Assembly (NCBI RefSeq): GCF_902833905.1
Contig: NZ_CADFGP010000032.1
Coordinates: forward strand, 1 to 64,000
Source of the DNA: Paraburkholderia tuberum STM678
Lineage (GTDB): Bacteria; Pseudomonadota; Gammaproteobacteria; Burkholderiales; Burkholderiaceae
Direction of reading: 5' to 3'
Length of the DNA: 64,000 nucleotides
In this document: positions 42,038 to 51,157 of the stretch, one piece after another
How the letters are laid out: each line of letters starts with the position of its first letter
How positions within the stretch are numbered: the first letter of the stretch is position 1
The notes under the pieces: model-generated
Told to the model about the DNA's origin: nothing
Databases searched by the model: none
The model's input: the letters and a program-made list of their open reading frames with translations, nothing else
Translations under genes and position numbers: made by a program

Positions 42038-42969
42038 TTTTCGTACTCCCCTTTCAGGTTCTTCGCGAGCATCCGCACGAGGAAGATCGACACGATATTT
42101 GCCAGCACGACCGCGAGAATACCGCCCGCCGAGGCGAGACCGACGTCGAACTGTTGCAGGCCCAGCGCGAAGATCAGGTACGACAGGGTGGTGGTCGCGT
42201 TGCCCGGACCGCCGCCCGTGGTCGTATAGATCTCGGCGAAGATCGACAGCAGGAAAATCGTCTCCATCATCACGACGACCGCGATCGCACGTCGCAGGTG
42301 CGGCAGCGTGATGTAGAAGAACATCGAGAACGGACCGGCGCCGTCGATCTTCGCGGCTTCCTTCTGCTCCTGATCGAGCGACTGGATCGACGTGAACAGG
42401 ATCAGGAACGCGAACGGCAGCCACTGCCACGCGACGATCATGATCACCGCGGTGAGCGGATAGTCGGCGAACCAGTCGATCGGCTGCATGCCGAGCGCGC
42501 GCATGCCCTGCGCGACGAGGCCGTACACCGGGTGCAGGATCATGTTCTTCCAGATCAGCGCGCTGACAGTCGGCATCACGAAGAACGGGCCGATCGCGAG
42601 CAGGCGGGCCACACCCTGCCCGTAGAACTTGCGGTCGAACAGGATCGCCATCAGCACGCCGCCGCCCACGGTGATCACGAGCACCCACACGATCAGCTCG
42701 ATCGTATGCGCGATCGACGGACCGAACGACGGATCGGTCGCGAGATAGCGGTAGTTGTCGAGACCTGCGAAGCCGCGCAGATCGGGATTGAGCAGGTTGT
42801 AGTGCGAGAACGAGAACCAGATCGTCATCGCGAGCGGAATGACCATCCACAGCACGAGCACGCCGACCGACGGCGCCACGAGCCAGCGGGCCGAATTGGC
42901 CTTACGCTCCTCGCGTTCTTTTTCTGTCTGGGGATGGGTTTGCATCAGAGGTAGGCGCAAAGGACGCAT
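42034..42969 (-). CDS. smoF: Polyol ABC transporter permease, SmoF/MalF-like
   Basis: This is a 311-residue inner-membrane permease with about six helices. Seen are VLVLWMVIPLAMTIWFSFSHYNLLNPD near the N-terminus (in pieces), the EAA loop EQKEAAKIDGAGPFSMFFYITLPHLRR and GGGPGNATTTLSYLIF, typical of sorbitol/mannitol permeases. The ATG giving MRPLRLPLMQ was preferred because AGGTGG lies six bases upstream. A start eight codons later lacks a ribosome binding site. It pairs with the SmoG-like protein. Confidence 0.88.
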   Translation of the reverse strand: MRPLRLPLMQTHPQTEKEREERKANSARWLVAPSVGVLVLWMVIPLAMTIWFSFSHYNLLNPDLRGFAGLDNYRYLATDPSFGPSIAHTIELIVWVLVITVGGGVLMAILFDRKFYGQGVARLLAIGPFFVMPTVSALIWKNMILHPVYGLVAQGMRALGMQPIDWFADYPLTAVIMIVAWQWLPFAFLILFTSIQSLDQEQKEAAKIDGAGPFSMFFYITLPHLRRAIAVVVMMETIFLLSIFAEIYTTTGGGPGNATTTLSYLIFALGLQQFDVGLASAGGILAVVLANIVSIFLVRMLAKNLKGEYEK

Positions 42970-43137
42970 GATGGACCACCTGTTCGGTAACGCGCGGAGC
43001 GTTCGCCGGAGCCGCGTATGTGCGACGCGGCGTGCCGTGCCTGAATGGCGCACGACACGCGCCGCATCGCATCGGGCGCAGACGAACGGCCGCCCCGCTG
43101 CATGAGCCGCATCGGTCGATGCGGCGGGCCTGCCGGG

Positions 43138-44460
43138 TTACTTCTGATAACCCGCCTGCTTGACCGCGCGATTCGCGGCCGCGTTGCCGGCCTCGAGTGC
43201 CTGGTCGACCGTCATCTGACCGGCGATCGCGCCGGAGATGCTCTGCCCGACCACCGTGCCGAACGACTGGAATTCGGGAATTCCGACGAACTGCACACCC
43301 GTGTACGGGACCGGCTTCAAGGTCGGATGATCCGGGTCGGCGGTCTGGATCGCCTTTAGCACGAAGTCGCCGAACGGCGCGGCCTGCTTGTACTCGGGGC
43401 GCGCGTAGGTGGACTCGCGCGTGCCCGGCGGCACCGAGGCCCAGCCCTCATCCTTCGCGACCATTTCAATGTACTCCTTCGAGGTCGACCACTCGATGAA
43501 CTTCTTCGCCGCATCTTGCTGCTTCGACGACTTCGGAATCGCGAGCGCCCACGCCCACAGCCAGTGCGAGCCCTTCGGCGTGACCTCGATCGGCGCGGCC
43601 GCGAAGCCGACCTTGTCGGCGATCTGCGACTGCTGCTTGTTGTACAGCATGCCGGCCGCGACCGTCGCGTCGATCCACATCGCGCACTTGCCCGACGACA
43701 TCAGCGTCAGGTTTTCGTTGAAGCCGTTCGAGCTCGCTCCCGGAGGACCGTCCTTCCTCAGCAGATCGACGTAGAACGTTATCGCCTTCTTCCATTCCGG
43801 CGACGTCAGCTGCGCGTGCCACTTCTCGTCGAACCAACGGCCGCCGAAGGTGTTCACGACCGTCGTAGCGTACGCCATGTTCTCGCCCCAGCCCGCCTTG
43901 CCGCGCAGGCAGATACCGTATTGCTCCTTGGACTTGTCGGTGAGCTTGTCGGCGAATTGGGCGATCTGGTCGTAGGTCGGCTGGTCGGGCATCTTCAGAC
44001 CGGCCTTGTCGAACAGATCCTTGCGGTAATAGGTCATCGAGCTTTCGACGTAGAACGGCAGCGCGTACAGCTGGCCGTTCGCGGACAGGCCGTCGCGGGC
44101 CGTCTTCACGACGTCGTTGAGGTCATAGCTCGCCGGCAGGTTGGTAATCGGCGCGAGCCAGCCGCGCTTGCCCCATTGCGGGGTTTCATACGCGCCGATC
44201 GTCATTACGTCGAACTGGCCGCTGCCGGTCGTGATGTCGGTCGTCGCGCGCTGACGCAGCACGTTTTCCTCGAGGATCACCCAGTTCAGCTTGATGTCCG
44301 GATTCGCTTTTTCGAACGCGGGCGACAGCTTCTTCAACTCGATCATGTCCGGATTGTTCAGCGTCGCGATCGTCACCGTCGCCGCCGATGCGCTCAGCGC
44401 GAAGCAGGTGGCAGCGCCGGCACCGGCCGCCTTCAGCGCGAATTTGAAAGCTGGTTTCAT
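43138..44460 (-). CDS. smoE: Periplasmic polyol-binding protein, SmoE/MtlE-like
   Basis: This is a 440-residue precursor with a signal peptide ending ALSASA (likely cleavage near residue 26), followed by an SBP_bac_1 fold: VTIATLNNPDMIELKKLSPAFEKANPDIKLNWV, FDVMTIGAYETPQWG, ALPFYVESSMTYYRKDLFDKAGL and YTGVQFVGIPEFQSFG (in pieces). These strings are characteristic of sorbitol/mannitol-binding proteins as I recall them. It supplies substrate to the SmoFG permeases. The gap of about 170 bases before the permease gene has no supported gene. Confidence 0.9.
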   Translation of the reverse strand: MKPAFKFALKAAGAGAATCFALSASAATVTIATLNNPDMIELKKLSPAFEKANPDIKLNWVILEENVLRQRATTDITTGSGQFDVMTIGAYETPQWGKRGWLAPITNLPASYDLNDVVKTARDGLSANGQLYALPFYVESSMTYYRKDLFDKAGLKMPDQPTYDQIAQFADKLTDKSKEQYGICLRGKAGWGENMAYATTVVNTFGGRWFDEKWHAQLTSPEWKKAITFYVDLLRKDGPPGASSNGFNENLTLMSSGKCAMWIDATVAAGMLYNKQQSQIADKVGFAAAPIEVTPKGSHWLWAWALAIPKSSKQQDAAKKFIEWSTSKEYIEMVAKDEGWASVPPGTRESTYARPEYKQAAPFGDFVLKAIQTADPDHPTLKPVPYTGVQFVGIPEFQSFGTVVGQSISGAIAGQMTVDQALEAGNAAANRAVKQAGYQK

Positions 44461-44557
44461 CGTTGTCTCCTTTCTCGTACGTTATGTGATGCTGCGTTCG
44501 TTTGACGGAATGACGCGCCGCTCAGAGCAGTCAACGTGCCCGCTCCCTGCTCTTTAT

Positions 44558-45337
44558 TCAGCTCATCCAGTTACCGCCGTCGACGTTCAGCGTCTGCGCG
44601 GTGATGTAGTCGGCATCGGCCGACGCGAGGAACAGCGCGGCGCCGGTCAGGTCGTCGGGCACGCCCATGCGGCCGAGCGGCACGGCCTCGCCGACGAGGC
44701 GCTTCTTCTCGCCGAGCGGCCGGTTCTCGTAGCGCGCGAACAGCGCGTCGACCTCGTTCCACATCGGCGTGTCGACGACGCCCGGCGCGATGCCGTTCAC
44801 ATTGATCTTATGCGGCGCGAGCGCGAGCGCCGCGGACTGCGTATAGCTCAACACCGCCGCCTTGGTCGCGCAGTAGTGCGACACGAGCGCCTCGCCGCGC
44901 CGCCCGGCCTGCGACGACATATTGATGATCTTGCCGCCGCGGCCCTGCTCGACCATCTGCCGCGCGACCGCCTGCATCAGGAAGAACATGCCCTTCACGT
45001 TGACCGCGAACAGGCGGTCGAACACGTCCCAGGATTCGTCGAGGAGCGGGCGCATGTCGAACAGCGCCGCATTATTGAACAGGATGTCGATCTGGCCGAA
45101 GCAGCCGAGCGTGCTCGTGACGATGCGCTCGATGTCCTCGCGGCGCCGGACGTCGGCGCTGACGCTTAACACGCGCTCGCCGTAGATGCCGCGCAGCGCG
45201 CCGCCGATGCTGTCGGTCGGCTTCACGTCGACCAGCACGCAGCGCGCGCCCTCGTCGAGATAGCGCAGGGCTACCGCTTCACCGATACCGCTGGCCGCGC
45301 CCGTCAGAATGGCGACTTTGTCCTGCAATCGTGCCAC
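44558..45337 (-). CDS. smoS: Sorbitol (L-iditol 2-) dehydrogenase, SmoS-type SDR
   Basis: This is a 259-residue short-chain dehydrogenase that oxidises D-sorbitol to D-fructose with NAD. It has TGAASGIGE at 12-20, FNNAALFDM near 88-96, INMSSQAGRRGEALVSHYCATKAA with Ser141, Tyr155 and Lys159 (in part), and the ending TLNVDGGNWMS. It tracks Rhodobacter sphaeroides sorbitol dehydrogenase closely. The start is GTG with GGAG eight bases upstream. As first gene of the smo operon it sits just behind the promoter and palindrome shared with the dal operon. Confidence 0.9.
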   Translation of the reverse strand: MARLQDKVAILTGAASGIGEAVALRYLDEGARCVLVDVKPTDSIGGALRGIYGERVLSVSADVRRREDIERIVTSTLGCFGQIDILFNNAALFDMRPLLDESWDVFDRLFAVNVKGMFFLMQAVARQMVEQGRGGKIINMSSQAGRRGEALVSHYCATKAAVLSYTQSAALALAPHKINVNGIAPGVVDTPMWNEVDALFARYENRPLGEKKRLVGEAVPLGRMGVPDDLTGAALFLASADADYITAQTLNVDGGNWMS

Positions 45338-45395
45338 TGCCTGTCTCCGCTTCGTTTTTACATTTTGGCGCGCGGTGAGCGAACGCTCGTCACGC

Positions 45396-45449
45396 GAACA
45401 ATTGCTCGGCTGGTGATCGAATGATCGGATACGGACCGGATCATGTCAA
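45396..45449 (-). promoter_or_regulatory. smo operon promoter with palindromic operator
   Basis: On the minus strand, TTGACA (45449-45444) is followed after 17 bases by GATCAT (45426-45421) and, 13 bases further, by GAGCAATTGTTC (45407-45396). The stretch GATCATTCGATCAC matches GATCATTCGCTCAC at the dalD promoter, and all three spacings are equal in both places. A palindrome just downstream of the -10 suggests a repressor operator. Confidence 0.68.
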
Positions 45450-45573
45450 GGCACGCGGACGAATTTCGATGGTGCAGCGCGGCAGGAGCAAGCCCATTGC
45501 GCCATGGGTCGCCACGACGCGTTCGCTGCGTGCCGCCGTGCAAAGATTCGCACCGCTGACAAAAAATCGCGCT

Positions 45574-45590
45574 ACGTTATATCATTTCGA
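45574..45590. promoter_or_regulatory. Candidate Zur box upstream of zur
   Basis: ACGTTATATCATTTCGA, read on the other strand as GAAATGATATAACGT, resembles the GAAATGTTATA half of proteobacterial Zur boxes. It lies 46 bases before zur, the first gene of zur-znuACB. Only one half-site is strong. Confidence 0.4.
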
Positions 45591-45635
45591 CCTTGCAGCC
45601 CGCTCGGGGGCCGCCATGTCAGGAGATTCACGCCG

Positions 45636-46133
45636 ATGACTACCTCGCTCGCCGAACAGCACGCCATGCGGCTCGCGCATGCGGACGCGCACGCCGCGGC
45701 GCAGGGGCTCGCGCTGACGCCGCTGCGCCGCCAGGTGTACGCGGCGATCGTCGCGAGCGAGCGGCCGGTCGGCGCGTACGAGTTGCTCGACGCGCTCGCC
45801 CCCGAGCGCGGTCGCATGCCGCCGACCACCGTCTATCGCGCGCTCGACTTCCTCGTCGCGCACGGCTTCGTGCACCGGATCGAATCGAAGAACGCGTTCG
45901 TCGCCTGCTGCGAAATCGGCGTGCCGCATCGCAGCCAGTTCCTGATGTGCGACGGTTGCGGCGCGACCGTCGAGATTCCCGGCGACGAACTCGCCGACCG
46001 CCTGTCGCACAGCGCACCCGCGCATGGCTTCGAGGTGCATCGTCAGGTGATCGAGCTAAGTGGACTGTGCGGGCCATGTGCGCGAGCGGCGAAGCCTGAC
46101 GGCGCCGGCGGCGCAGCAGGCAATTCGTCGTGA
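45636..46133 (+). CDS. zur: Fur family zinc regulator Zur
   Basis: This is a 165-residue Fur-family protein. The winged helix lies at about 25-85 (LTPLRRQVYAAIVASERPVGAYELLDAL and PPTTVYRALDFLVAHGFVHRIES in pieces). The metal and dimerisation part contains VPHRSQFLMCDGCG, whose CxxC pairs with a second CGPC near the C-terminus to make the structural zinc site. It begins a cluster with znuA, znuC and znuB, the standard zinc-import arrangement, so Zur rather than Fur or PerR is the call. AGGAGAT precedes the ATG. Confidence 0.92.
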   Translation: MTTSLAEQHAMRLAHADAHAAAQGLALTPLRRQVYAAIVASERPVGAYELLDALAPERGRMPPTTVYRALDFLVAHGFVHRIESKNAFVACCEIGVPHRSQFLMCDGCGATVEIPGDELADRLSHSAPAHGFEVHRQVIELSGLCGPCARAAKPDGAGGAAGNSS

Positions 46134-46234
46134 TCAGAGGCGCGGCGCCGCGCTAAGCGCCACCCCGTGCCACCCCGTATTTGGCCTTGCCACCGCGAGT
46201 GGCTGATTCAACTCTCACCCAGCAGGAAACAACG

Positions 46235-47224
46235 ATGAAAACAATCGGTTCGATGTTGTCCAGAGCGCACCGCGCGCTGAAGCGTTCGACGTCTGTGCGC
46301 ACCCATCTGTGCACCTGCCTGCTCGCGATCGCGGCGCTCGGCTTCGGCCACAACGCGTTCGCCGCCGACGCGAAAATTCCGGTCGTCGCCGCGGAGAACT
46401 TTTATGGCGACGTGGTCCGGCAACTCGGCGGCGATCGCGTCGACGTGACCAGCATCCTCAGCAACCCGGACCAGGACCCGCATCTGTTCGAAGCGAGCCC
46501 GGCCACCGCGCGCGCGTTGCAGCATGCGAGCCTCGTCGTCTACAACGGCGCCGACTACGATCCGTGGATGGTGAAGCTGCTGGCCGCGTCGAAAGGCGCG
46601 CATCGCACGGTGATCATCGCGGCCGACCTCGTCGGCAAAAAAGGCGGCGACAATCCGCACCTGTGGTACGACCCGGCGACGATGCCGAAAGTCGCGCGCG
46701 CGGTCTGCGACGCACTCAGCGCTGCTGACCCGGCGCACAAGCCGGCGTACGATGCGAACCTCGCGAAGTTTCTCGATTCGCTGAAGCCGATCGACGCGAA
46801 GGTCGCCGAGCTGCACGGCCGCTATGCGGGCTTGCCGGTCACGGCGACGGAGCCGGTGTTCGGCTATATGTCTGACGCGATTGGCCTCGCCATGCGCAAC
46901 CAGCGCTTCCAGCTCGCCACGATGAACGACACCGAAGCGAGCGCGGCCGATATCGCCGCGTTCGAACGCGATCTGCGCGAGCGGCGCGTGCGCGTGCTGA
47001 TCTATAACAGCCAGGCCACCGAGGCGCTGACCAAACGCATGCTGAAGCTCGCGCAACAATCGAAGGTACCGACGATGAGCGTCACCGAAACCCTGCCGGC
47101 CGGCAAGACCTATCAGACGTGGATGCTGACGCAGCTCGATGCGTTGCAGAAAGCGCTCGCGGCGGGTGACACGAACGGCGCGATCGGCGCGACCAGCGCG
47201 AGCGCGAAAGGCAAGGCTCCATGA
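46235..47224 (+). CDS. znuA: Periplasmic zinc-binding protein, ZnuA-like
   Basis: This is a 329-residue cluster A-I metal-binding lipocalin-like (ZnuA/TroA fold) protein with an N-terminal signal (hydrophobic CTCLLAIAALGFGHNAFAA, cleavage near residue 44). Mature-domain landmarks are VVAAENFYGDVVRQLGGDRVDV, DPHLFEASPATARAL with one metal His, GGDNPHLWYDPATMPKVA with another, and ATEPVFGYMSDAIGL (cited in parts). It lacks the long His-rich loop of E. coli ZnuA. The His-rich tract in this operon is on the ATPase instead. It overlaps znuC by four bases. Confidence 0.88.
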   Translation: MKTIGSMLSRAHRALKRSTSVRTHLCTCLLAIAALGFGHNAFAADAKIPVVAAENFYGDVVRQLGGDRVDVTSILSNPDQDPHLFEASPATARALQHASLVVYNGADYDPWMVKLLAASKGAHRTVIIAADLVGKKGGDNPHLWYDPATMPKVARAVCDALSAADPAHKPAYDANLAKFLDSLKPIDAKVAELHGRYAGLPVTATEPVFGYMSDAIGLAMRNQRFQLATMNDTEASAADIAAFERDLRERRVRVLIYNSQATEALTKRMLKLAQQSKVPTMSVTETLPAGKTYQTWMLTQLDALQKALAAGDTNGAIGATSASAKGKAP

Positions 47225-48171
47225 TTCCGACTGGCCATCAAACGCCAGCAGGTGCGCAATCAGGCGCACCCACCGCGCGCGGCGACCGGCCCGTGCTCGA
47301 ACTCGACAACGTGACGCTCGATCTGGGCGGCCGCACGATCCTGCGCGACACCAGCTTCGTCGTGAACCAGGGCGAGTTCATCGGCGTACTCGGGCCCAAC
47401 GGCGCGGGCAAGACGACGCTGATGCGCGCGGTGCTCGGCCTCGTGCCGGCCGTGGGCGGCGCGATCCGCGTGCTCGGGCAGACGGTCGAGCGCGGCAACG
47501 CGTCGATCGGCTATATGCCGCAGACGCGCAGCGCGCTCGCCGGCCGTCGCGTGCGCGGCCGCGATCTGGTCGCGATGGCAGCCGATGGTCATCGCTGGGG
47601 CTTGCCGCATGCGGATGCAAAAACGCGCACGGACGTCGATCGGGTGCTCGAGCTCGTCGGCGGGACGACTCTGTCGAAGCGGCCACTGTCGGAGTTGTCG
47701 GGCGGCGAACGGCAGCGGCTCCTGCTCGCGCAATGCCTGCTCGGCAATCCGAAACTGCTGCTGCTCGATGAACCGTTGATCAGTCTCGATCCGCATCACC
47801 AGAAGAGCGTCGTCGAACTGGTGCGGCGCGTGCAGCAGGAACTCGGCATCGCGGTGCTGTTCTCCGCGCACGAACTCAATCCGCTGCTGAACTCGATCGA
47901 TCGCGTGCTGTATCTCGGCAGCGGCGTCGCGGCGCTCGGCACCGTCGACGAAGTGATCACGCGGCCGGTGCTGTCGCGTCTGTACGGCTCGCCGATCGAC
48001 GTGATGCGCGTGAACGGCCGCATCTTCGTGATGTCGGGCGGCGTCGAAGTCGAGAAGCACGATCACGATCACGAACACGACGAGGACGGCGGACATACGC
48101 ATTCGCACAGCCACTCACACAGTCACCCAGACCCGCACGACTCACGCGACGGACACACGCACGATGTTTGA
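47221..48171 (+). CDS. znuC: Zinc ABC transporter ATPase ZnuC with His-rich C-terminal tail
   Basis: This is a 316-residue ABC ATPase for zinc import. Walker A is GPNGAGKTTLMR, the signature is ELSGGERQRLLLAQ, Walker B is LLLLDEPLISLDPHHQ and the H-loop is FSAHELNPLL. The canonical domain ends near residue 275. A tail of about 39 residues then carries 13 histidines alternating with Asp and Ser (EKHDHDHEHDEDGGHTH and onward). Such tails can bind several zinc ions, and on a cytoplasmic ATPase could sense or buffer incoming metal. The gene overlaps znuA by four bases and znuB by eight. Confidence 0.9.
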   Translation: MIPTGHQTPAGAQSGAPTARGDRPVLELDNVTLDLGGRTILRDTSFVVNQGEFIGVLGPNGAGKTTLMRAVLGLVPAVGGAIRVLGQTVERGNASIGYMPQTRSALAGRRVRGRDLVAMAADGHRWGLPHADAKTRTDVDRVLELVGGTTLSKRPLSELSGGERQRLLLAQCLLGNPKLLLLDEPLISLDPHHQKSVVELVRRVQQELGIAVLFSAHELNPLLNSIDRVLYLGSGVAALGTVDEVITRPVLSRLYGSPIDVMRVNGRIFVMSGGVEVEKHDHDHEHDEDGGHTHSHSHSHSHPDPHDSRDGHTHDV

Positions 48172-48946
48172 ATACGATTTCATGGTGAACGCATTCGCGG
48201 CCTCGGGGATCGTCGCGGTGCTGGCCGGCGTGGTCGGCTATTTTCTCGTGATGCGCGGACAGACGTTCGCGGGCCACGCGCTGTCGCACGTCGGCTTCAC
48301 CGGCGCGACCGGCGCGGTGCTGATCGGCATCTCGCCTATCTGGGGGATGATCGGCTTCACGCTCGCGGCCGGTGTCGGCATGGGCGCGCTCGGCGAACGG
48401 CTCGCCGGCCGCGACGTCGCGATCGGCGTAATCCTTTCCTTGTCGCTCGGCTTTGGGCTGCTGTTTCTGCATTTCTTCACCGCCTACGCGACGCAGGTGA
48501 CGGCGCTGCTGTTCGGCAACGTGCTCGGCGTCAATGCAGCGACGCTCGGTGTGCTCGCGGCGTTGGGCGTCGTCAGTCTGGCCGCGCTCGCGGCCATCAT
48601 GCGGCCGCTGCTGTTCGCGTCGCTGCAACCGGAGCTGGCCGAAGCGAAGGGCGTGTCGCTGCGCCGCGTGTCGGTGCTGTTTCTCGCGATCGCCGCGCTG
48701 GCCGTCGCCGCTTGCACGCAGATCGTCGGCGTGCTGCTCGTGTTCACGCTGATGGTGGGGCCGGCCGCCGCCGCGCAGAACCTGAGCACGCGGCTGTCGA
48801 CGGGTCTCGTGCTCGCGGCCGTGTTCGCGCTCGCGCAGGCGTGGCTCGGGCTGACGCTCGCGTTCTATACCGATTGCCCGACGAGCTTCTGGATCACCGC
48901 GTTGTCGGCGGTGGTGTATGGCGGGAGTCTGTTGAAGCGGCATTGA
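48164..48946 (+). CDS. znuB: Zinc ABC transporter permease ZnuB
   Basis: This is a 260-residue ABC-3 family inner-membrane permease with about eight hydrophobic segments. GYFLVMRGQTFAGHALSHVGFTGATGAVLIG near the N-terminus, GVILSLSLGFGLLFL and GVLLVFTLMVGPAAAAQNLS near the C-terminus (in pieces) match ZnuB/MntB proteins. It starts inside the znuC tail and ends the operon ahead of a strong terminator. Confidence 0.93.
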   Translation: MFEYDFMVNAFAASGIVAVLAGVVGYFLVMRGQTFAGHALSHVGFTGATGAVLIGISPIWGMIGFTLAAGVGMGALGERLAGRDVAIGVILSLSLGFGLLFLHFFTAYATQVTALLFGNVLGVNAATLGVLAALGVVSLAALAAIMRPLLFASLQPELAEAKGVSLRRVSVLFLAIAALAVAACTQIVGVLLVFTLMVGPAAAAQNLSTRLSTGLVLAAVFALAQAWLGLTLAFYTDCPTSFWITALSAVVYGGSLLKRH

Positions 48947-48970
48947 GCGGCGCTTACGCCAATCAAATGA

Positions 48971-49003
48971 AAAAACGGCGGCACATGAAGTGCCGCCGTT
49001 TTT
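48971..49003. terminator. Strong terminator after znuB
   Basis: Fourteen-base perfect arms (48971-48984 and 48990-49003) enclose ATGAA, with A5/T8 flanks. It lies between convergent znuB and fghA and should stop transcription from both sides. Confidence 0.9.
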
Positions 49004-49028
49004 TTTGCCCCGCGTTTTACAACGTTGT

Positions 49029-49880
49029 TCAGCCGAGCAACGCCTTCGCGTGATGCGCGAGATGATCCTCGACGAACGTCGAGATGAAGTAGTAGCCGTG
49101 GTCGTAACCCGCATGCCGGCGCAACGTCAGTGGCTGACCCGCGGCCTTGCACGCCGCTTCGAACACGTCGGGATTGAGCTGCCTGGGCAGGAACTGATCC
49201 GCGAGCCCCTGATCGACGAGAATCCCTTCCGCGAACTTGTGCGTCGCGTGCGAAACCAGCTCGCTCGCGTCGTACTGCTTCCACGCTTCACGGTTCTCGC
49301 CGAGATAACCGCTAAACGCCTTCTCGCCCCACGGACAACGCATCGGCGCCGCGATCGGCGCGAACGCCGACACCGACCGATAAATGTCCGGATTGCGCAG
49401 CGCGAGCATCAGCGCGCCGTGCCCGCCCATCGAATGACCGAAGATGCCGAGACGCGCGCCATCGATCGGCAGGTTCGCAAGCGCCGTTTCGCGCAGCTCG
49501 TCGCGCACGTACGAGTACATGCGGTAGTTCCGCGCCCACGGCTGCTCGGTCGCGTCGACATAAAAGCCCGCGCCGACGCCGAAGTCCCACGCATCGCTCT
49601 CGCCTGGCACGCCCGCGCCGCGAGGGCTCGTATCCGGCGCGATCAGCGCGATGCCGTGCCGGGCCGCGAAGCGCTGCGCGCCGGCCTTGATCGCGAACGT
49701 CTCTTCGGTGCAGGTCAGCCCCGCGAGGTAGAACAGCGCGGGCACCTTCGCATTGCCCCGCAGCGCCTGCGGCGGCAGATAGACCGAGAAGCGCATCGGC
49801 AGACCGATGGTGCGCGACTCGTGCCGGTAAAAGCGCTGCTCGCCGCCGTGGCAGGCGTGCGACGATAGTAGTTCGAGCAT
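49029..49880 (-). CDS. fghA: S-formylglutathione hydrolase
   Basis: FghA hydrolyses S-formylglutathione to glutathione and formate, the second step of glutathione-dependent formaldehyde detoxification. The 283-residue esterase has an alpha/beta-hydrolase fold with MRFSVYLPPQA near the start, the nucleophile elbow GHSMGGHGAL near 150, an acidic residue in VDQGLADQFL and the catalytic His in AGYDHGYYFISTF near 258. Length is normal. It follows adhC after 15 bases with a GAGGA site and completes a two-gene operon. Confidence 0.95.
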   Translation of the reverse strand: MLELLSSHACHGGEQRFYRHESRTIGLPMRFSVYLPPQALRGNAKVPALFYLAGLTCTEETFAIKAGAQRFAARHGIALIAPDTSPRGAGVPGESDAWDFGVGAGFYVDATEQPWARNYRMYSYVRDELRETALANLPIDGARLGIFGHSMGGHGALMLALRNPDIYRSVSAFAPIAAPMRCPWGEKAFSGYLGENREAWKQYDASELVSHATHKFAEGILVDQGLADQFLPRQLNPDVFEAACKAAGQPLTLRRHAGYDHGYYFISTFVEDHLAHHAKALLG

Positions 49881-49895
49881 CGCGACGCTCCTCGC

Positions 49896-51002
49896 TTAGT
49901 AGAGCACGACCGAGCGGATCGACTCGCCCTTCTTCATCAGCTCGAAGCCCTCGTTGATGCGCTCGAGCGGCAGACGGTGCGTAATCAGATCGTCGATATT
50001 GATCTTGCCTTCCATGTACCAGTCGACGATCTTCGGCACGTCGGTGCGGCCTCGCGCGCCGCCGAATGCCGAGCCCTTCCACTCGCGGCCCGTCACCAGC
50101 TGGAACGGCCGCGTGCTGATCTCCTCGCCCGCCGCCGCGACGCCGATGATGAACGACTGCCCCCAACCCTTGTGCGTGCATTCGAGCGCCTGGCGCATCA
50201 CCTTCACGTTGCCGATGCATTCGAACGAGTAGTCGGCGCCGCCGTCGGTCAACTGCACGATGTGATCGACGACGTTCTCGACTTCGTTCGGGTTGATGAA
50301 GTGCGTCATGCCGAACTTCTTCGCGAGTTCGACGCGGCCCGGGTTGAGATCGACACCGATGATCTTGTCCGCGCCGACCATCTTCGCGCCTTGAATCACG
50401 TTCAGCCCGATACCGCCGAGCCCGAACACCACCACGTTGGCACCCGCCTCGACCTTCGCCGAATACACGACCGCGCCGACGCCGGTCGTCACGCCGCAGC
50501 CGATGTAGCAGATCTTGTCGAACGGCGCGTCTTCACGCACCTTCGCGACCGCGATCTCCGGCACGACGATGTAGTTCGAGAACGTCGACGTGCCCATGTA
50601 GTGGAACAGCGGCTTGCCATCGAGCGAGAAGCGCGAGGTCGCGTCGGGCATCAGGCCTTTGCCCTGCGTCGCGCGGATCGCCTGGCAGAGATTCGTTTTG
50701 CGCGACAGGCAGAACTTGCACTGACGGCATTCGGGCGTGTAGAGCGGAATCACGTGATCGCCCTTCTTCAGCGTGCCGACGCCCAGCCCGACATCGACGA
50801 TCACGCCCGCGCCTTCGTGGCCGAGAATCGCCGGGAAGATGCCTTCGGGATCGGCGCCCGACAGCGTGTAGTAGTCGGTGTGGCAGATGCCCGTCGCCTT
50901 CACTTCGATCAGGACTTCACCGGCGCGCGGACCTTCGAGATCGACTTCCTCGATCGTCAACGGGGCGCCGGCTTTCCATGCGATTGCTGCTTTGGTCTTC
51001 AT
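49896..51002 (-). CDS. adhC: S-(hydroxymethyl)glutathione dehydrogenase, class III ADH
   Basis: This is the class III zinc alcohol dehydrogenase that oxidises S-hydroxymethylglutathione to S-formylglutathione with NAD. It can also reduce S-nitrosoglutathione. The 368-residue product shows ATGICHTDYYTLSG with the catalytic zinc Cys, GHEGAGVI, structural zinc cysteines in TPECRQCKFCLSRKTNLC, GCGVTTGVGAVV and the Rossmann loop VFGLGGIGLNVIQGAK. It ends GESIRSVVLY. The ATG giving MKTKAAIAW fits a GGAG site. A TTG two codons upstream is unlikely. It forms an operon with fghA. Confidence 0.95.
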   Translation of the reverse strand: MKTKAAIAWKAGAPLTIEEVDLEGPRAGEVLIEVKATGICHTDYYTLSGADPEGIFPAILGHEGAGVIVDVGLGVGTLKKGDHVIPLYTPECRQCKFCLSRKTNLCQAIRATQGKGLMPDATSRFSLDGKPLFHYMGTSTFSNYIVVPEIAVAKVREDAPFDKICYIGCGVTTGVGAVVYSAKVEAGANVVVFGLGGIGLNVIQGAKMVGADKIIGVDLNPGRVELAKKFGMTHFINPNEVENVVDHIVQLTDGGADYSFECIGNVKVMRQALECTHKGWGQSFIIGVAAAGEEISTRPFQLVTGREWKGSAFGGARGRTDVPKIVDWYMEGKINIDDLITHRLPLERINEGFELMKKGESIRSVVLY

Positions 51003-51157
51003 CGTCAATGCTCCTGTGAGTCCGTGAGTGCGTGAATGCGAAATGGCACCGCGTGCCGGCGACTGCGTGGCGCGCGAAAAGCGTCATGGTATTGCATAGT
51101 GCGTGAAGGCTGCCTCGCCGATGGCTGCGCTCGGCACCGTGTTCAACGCCGTCGCTG

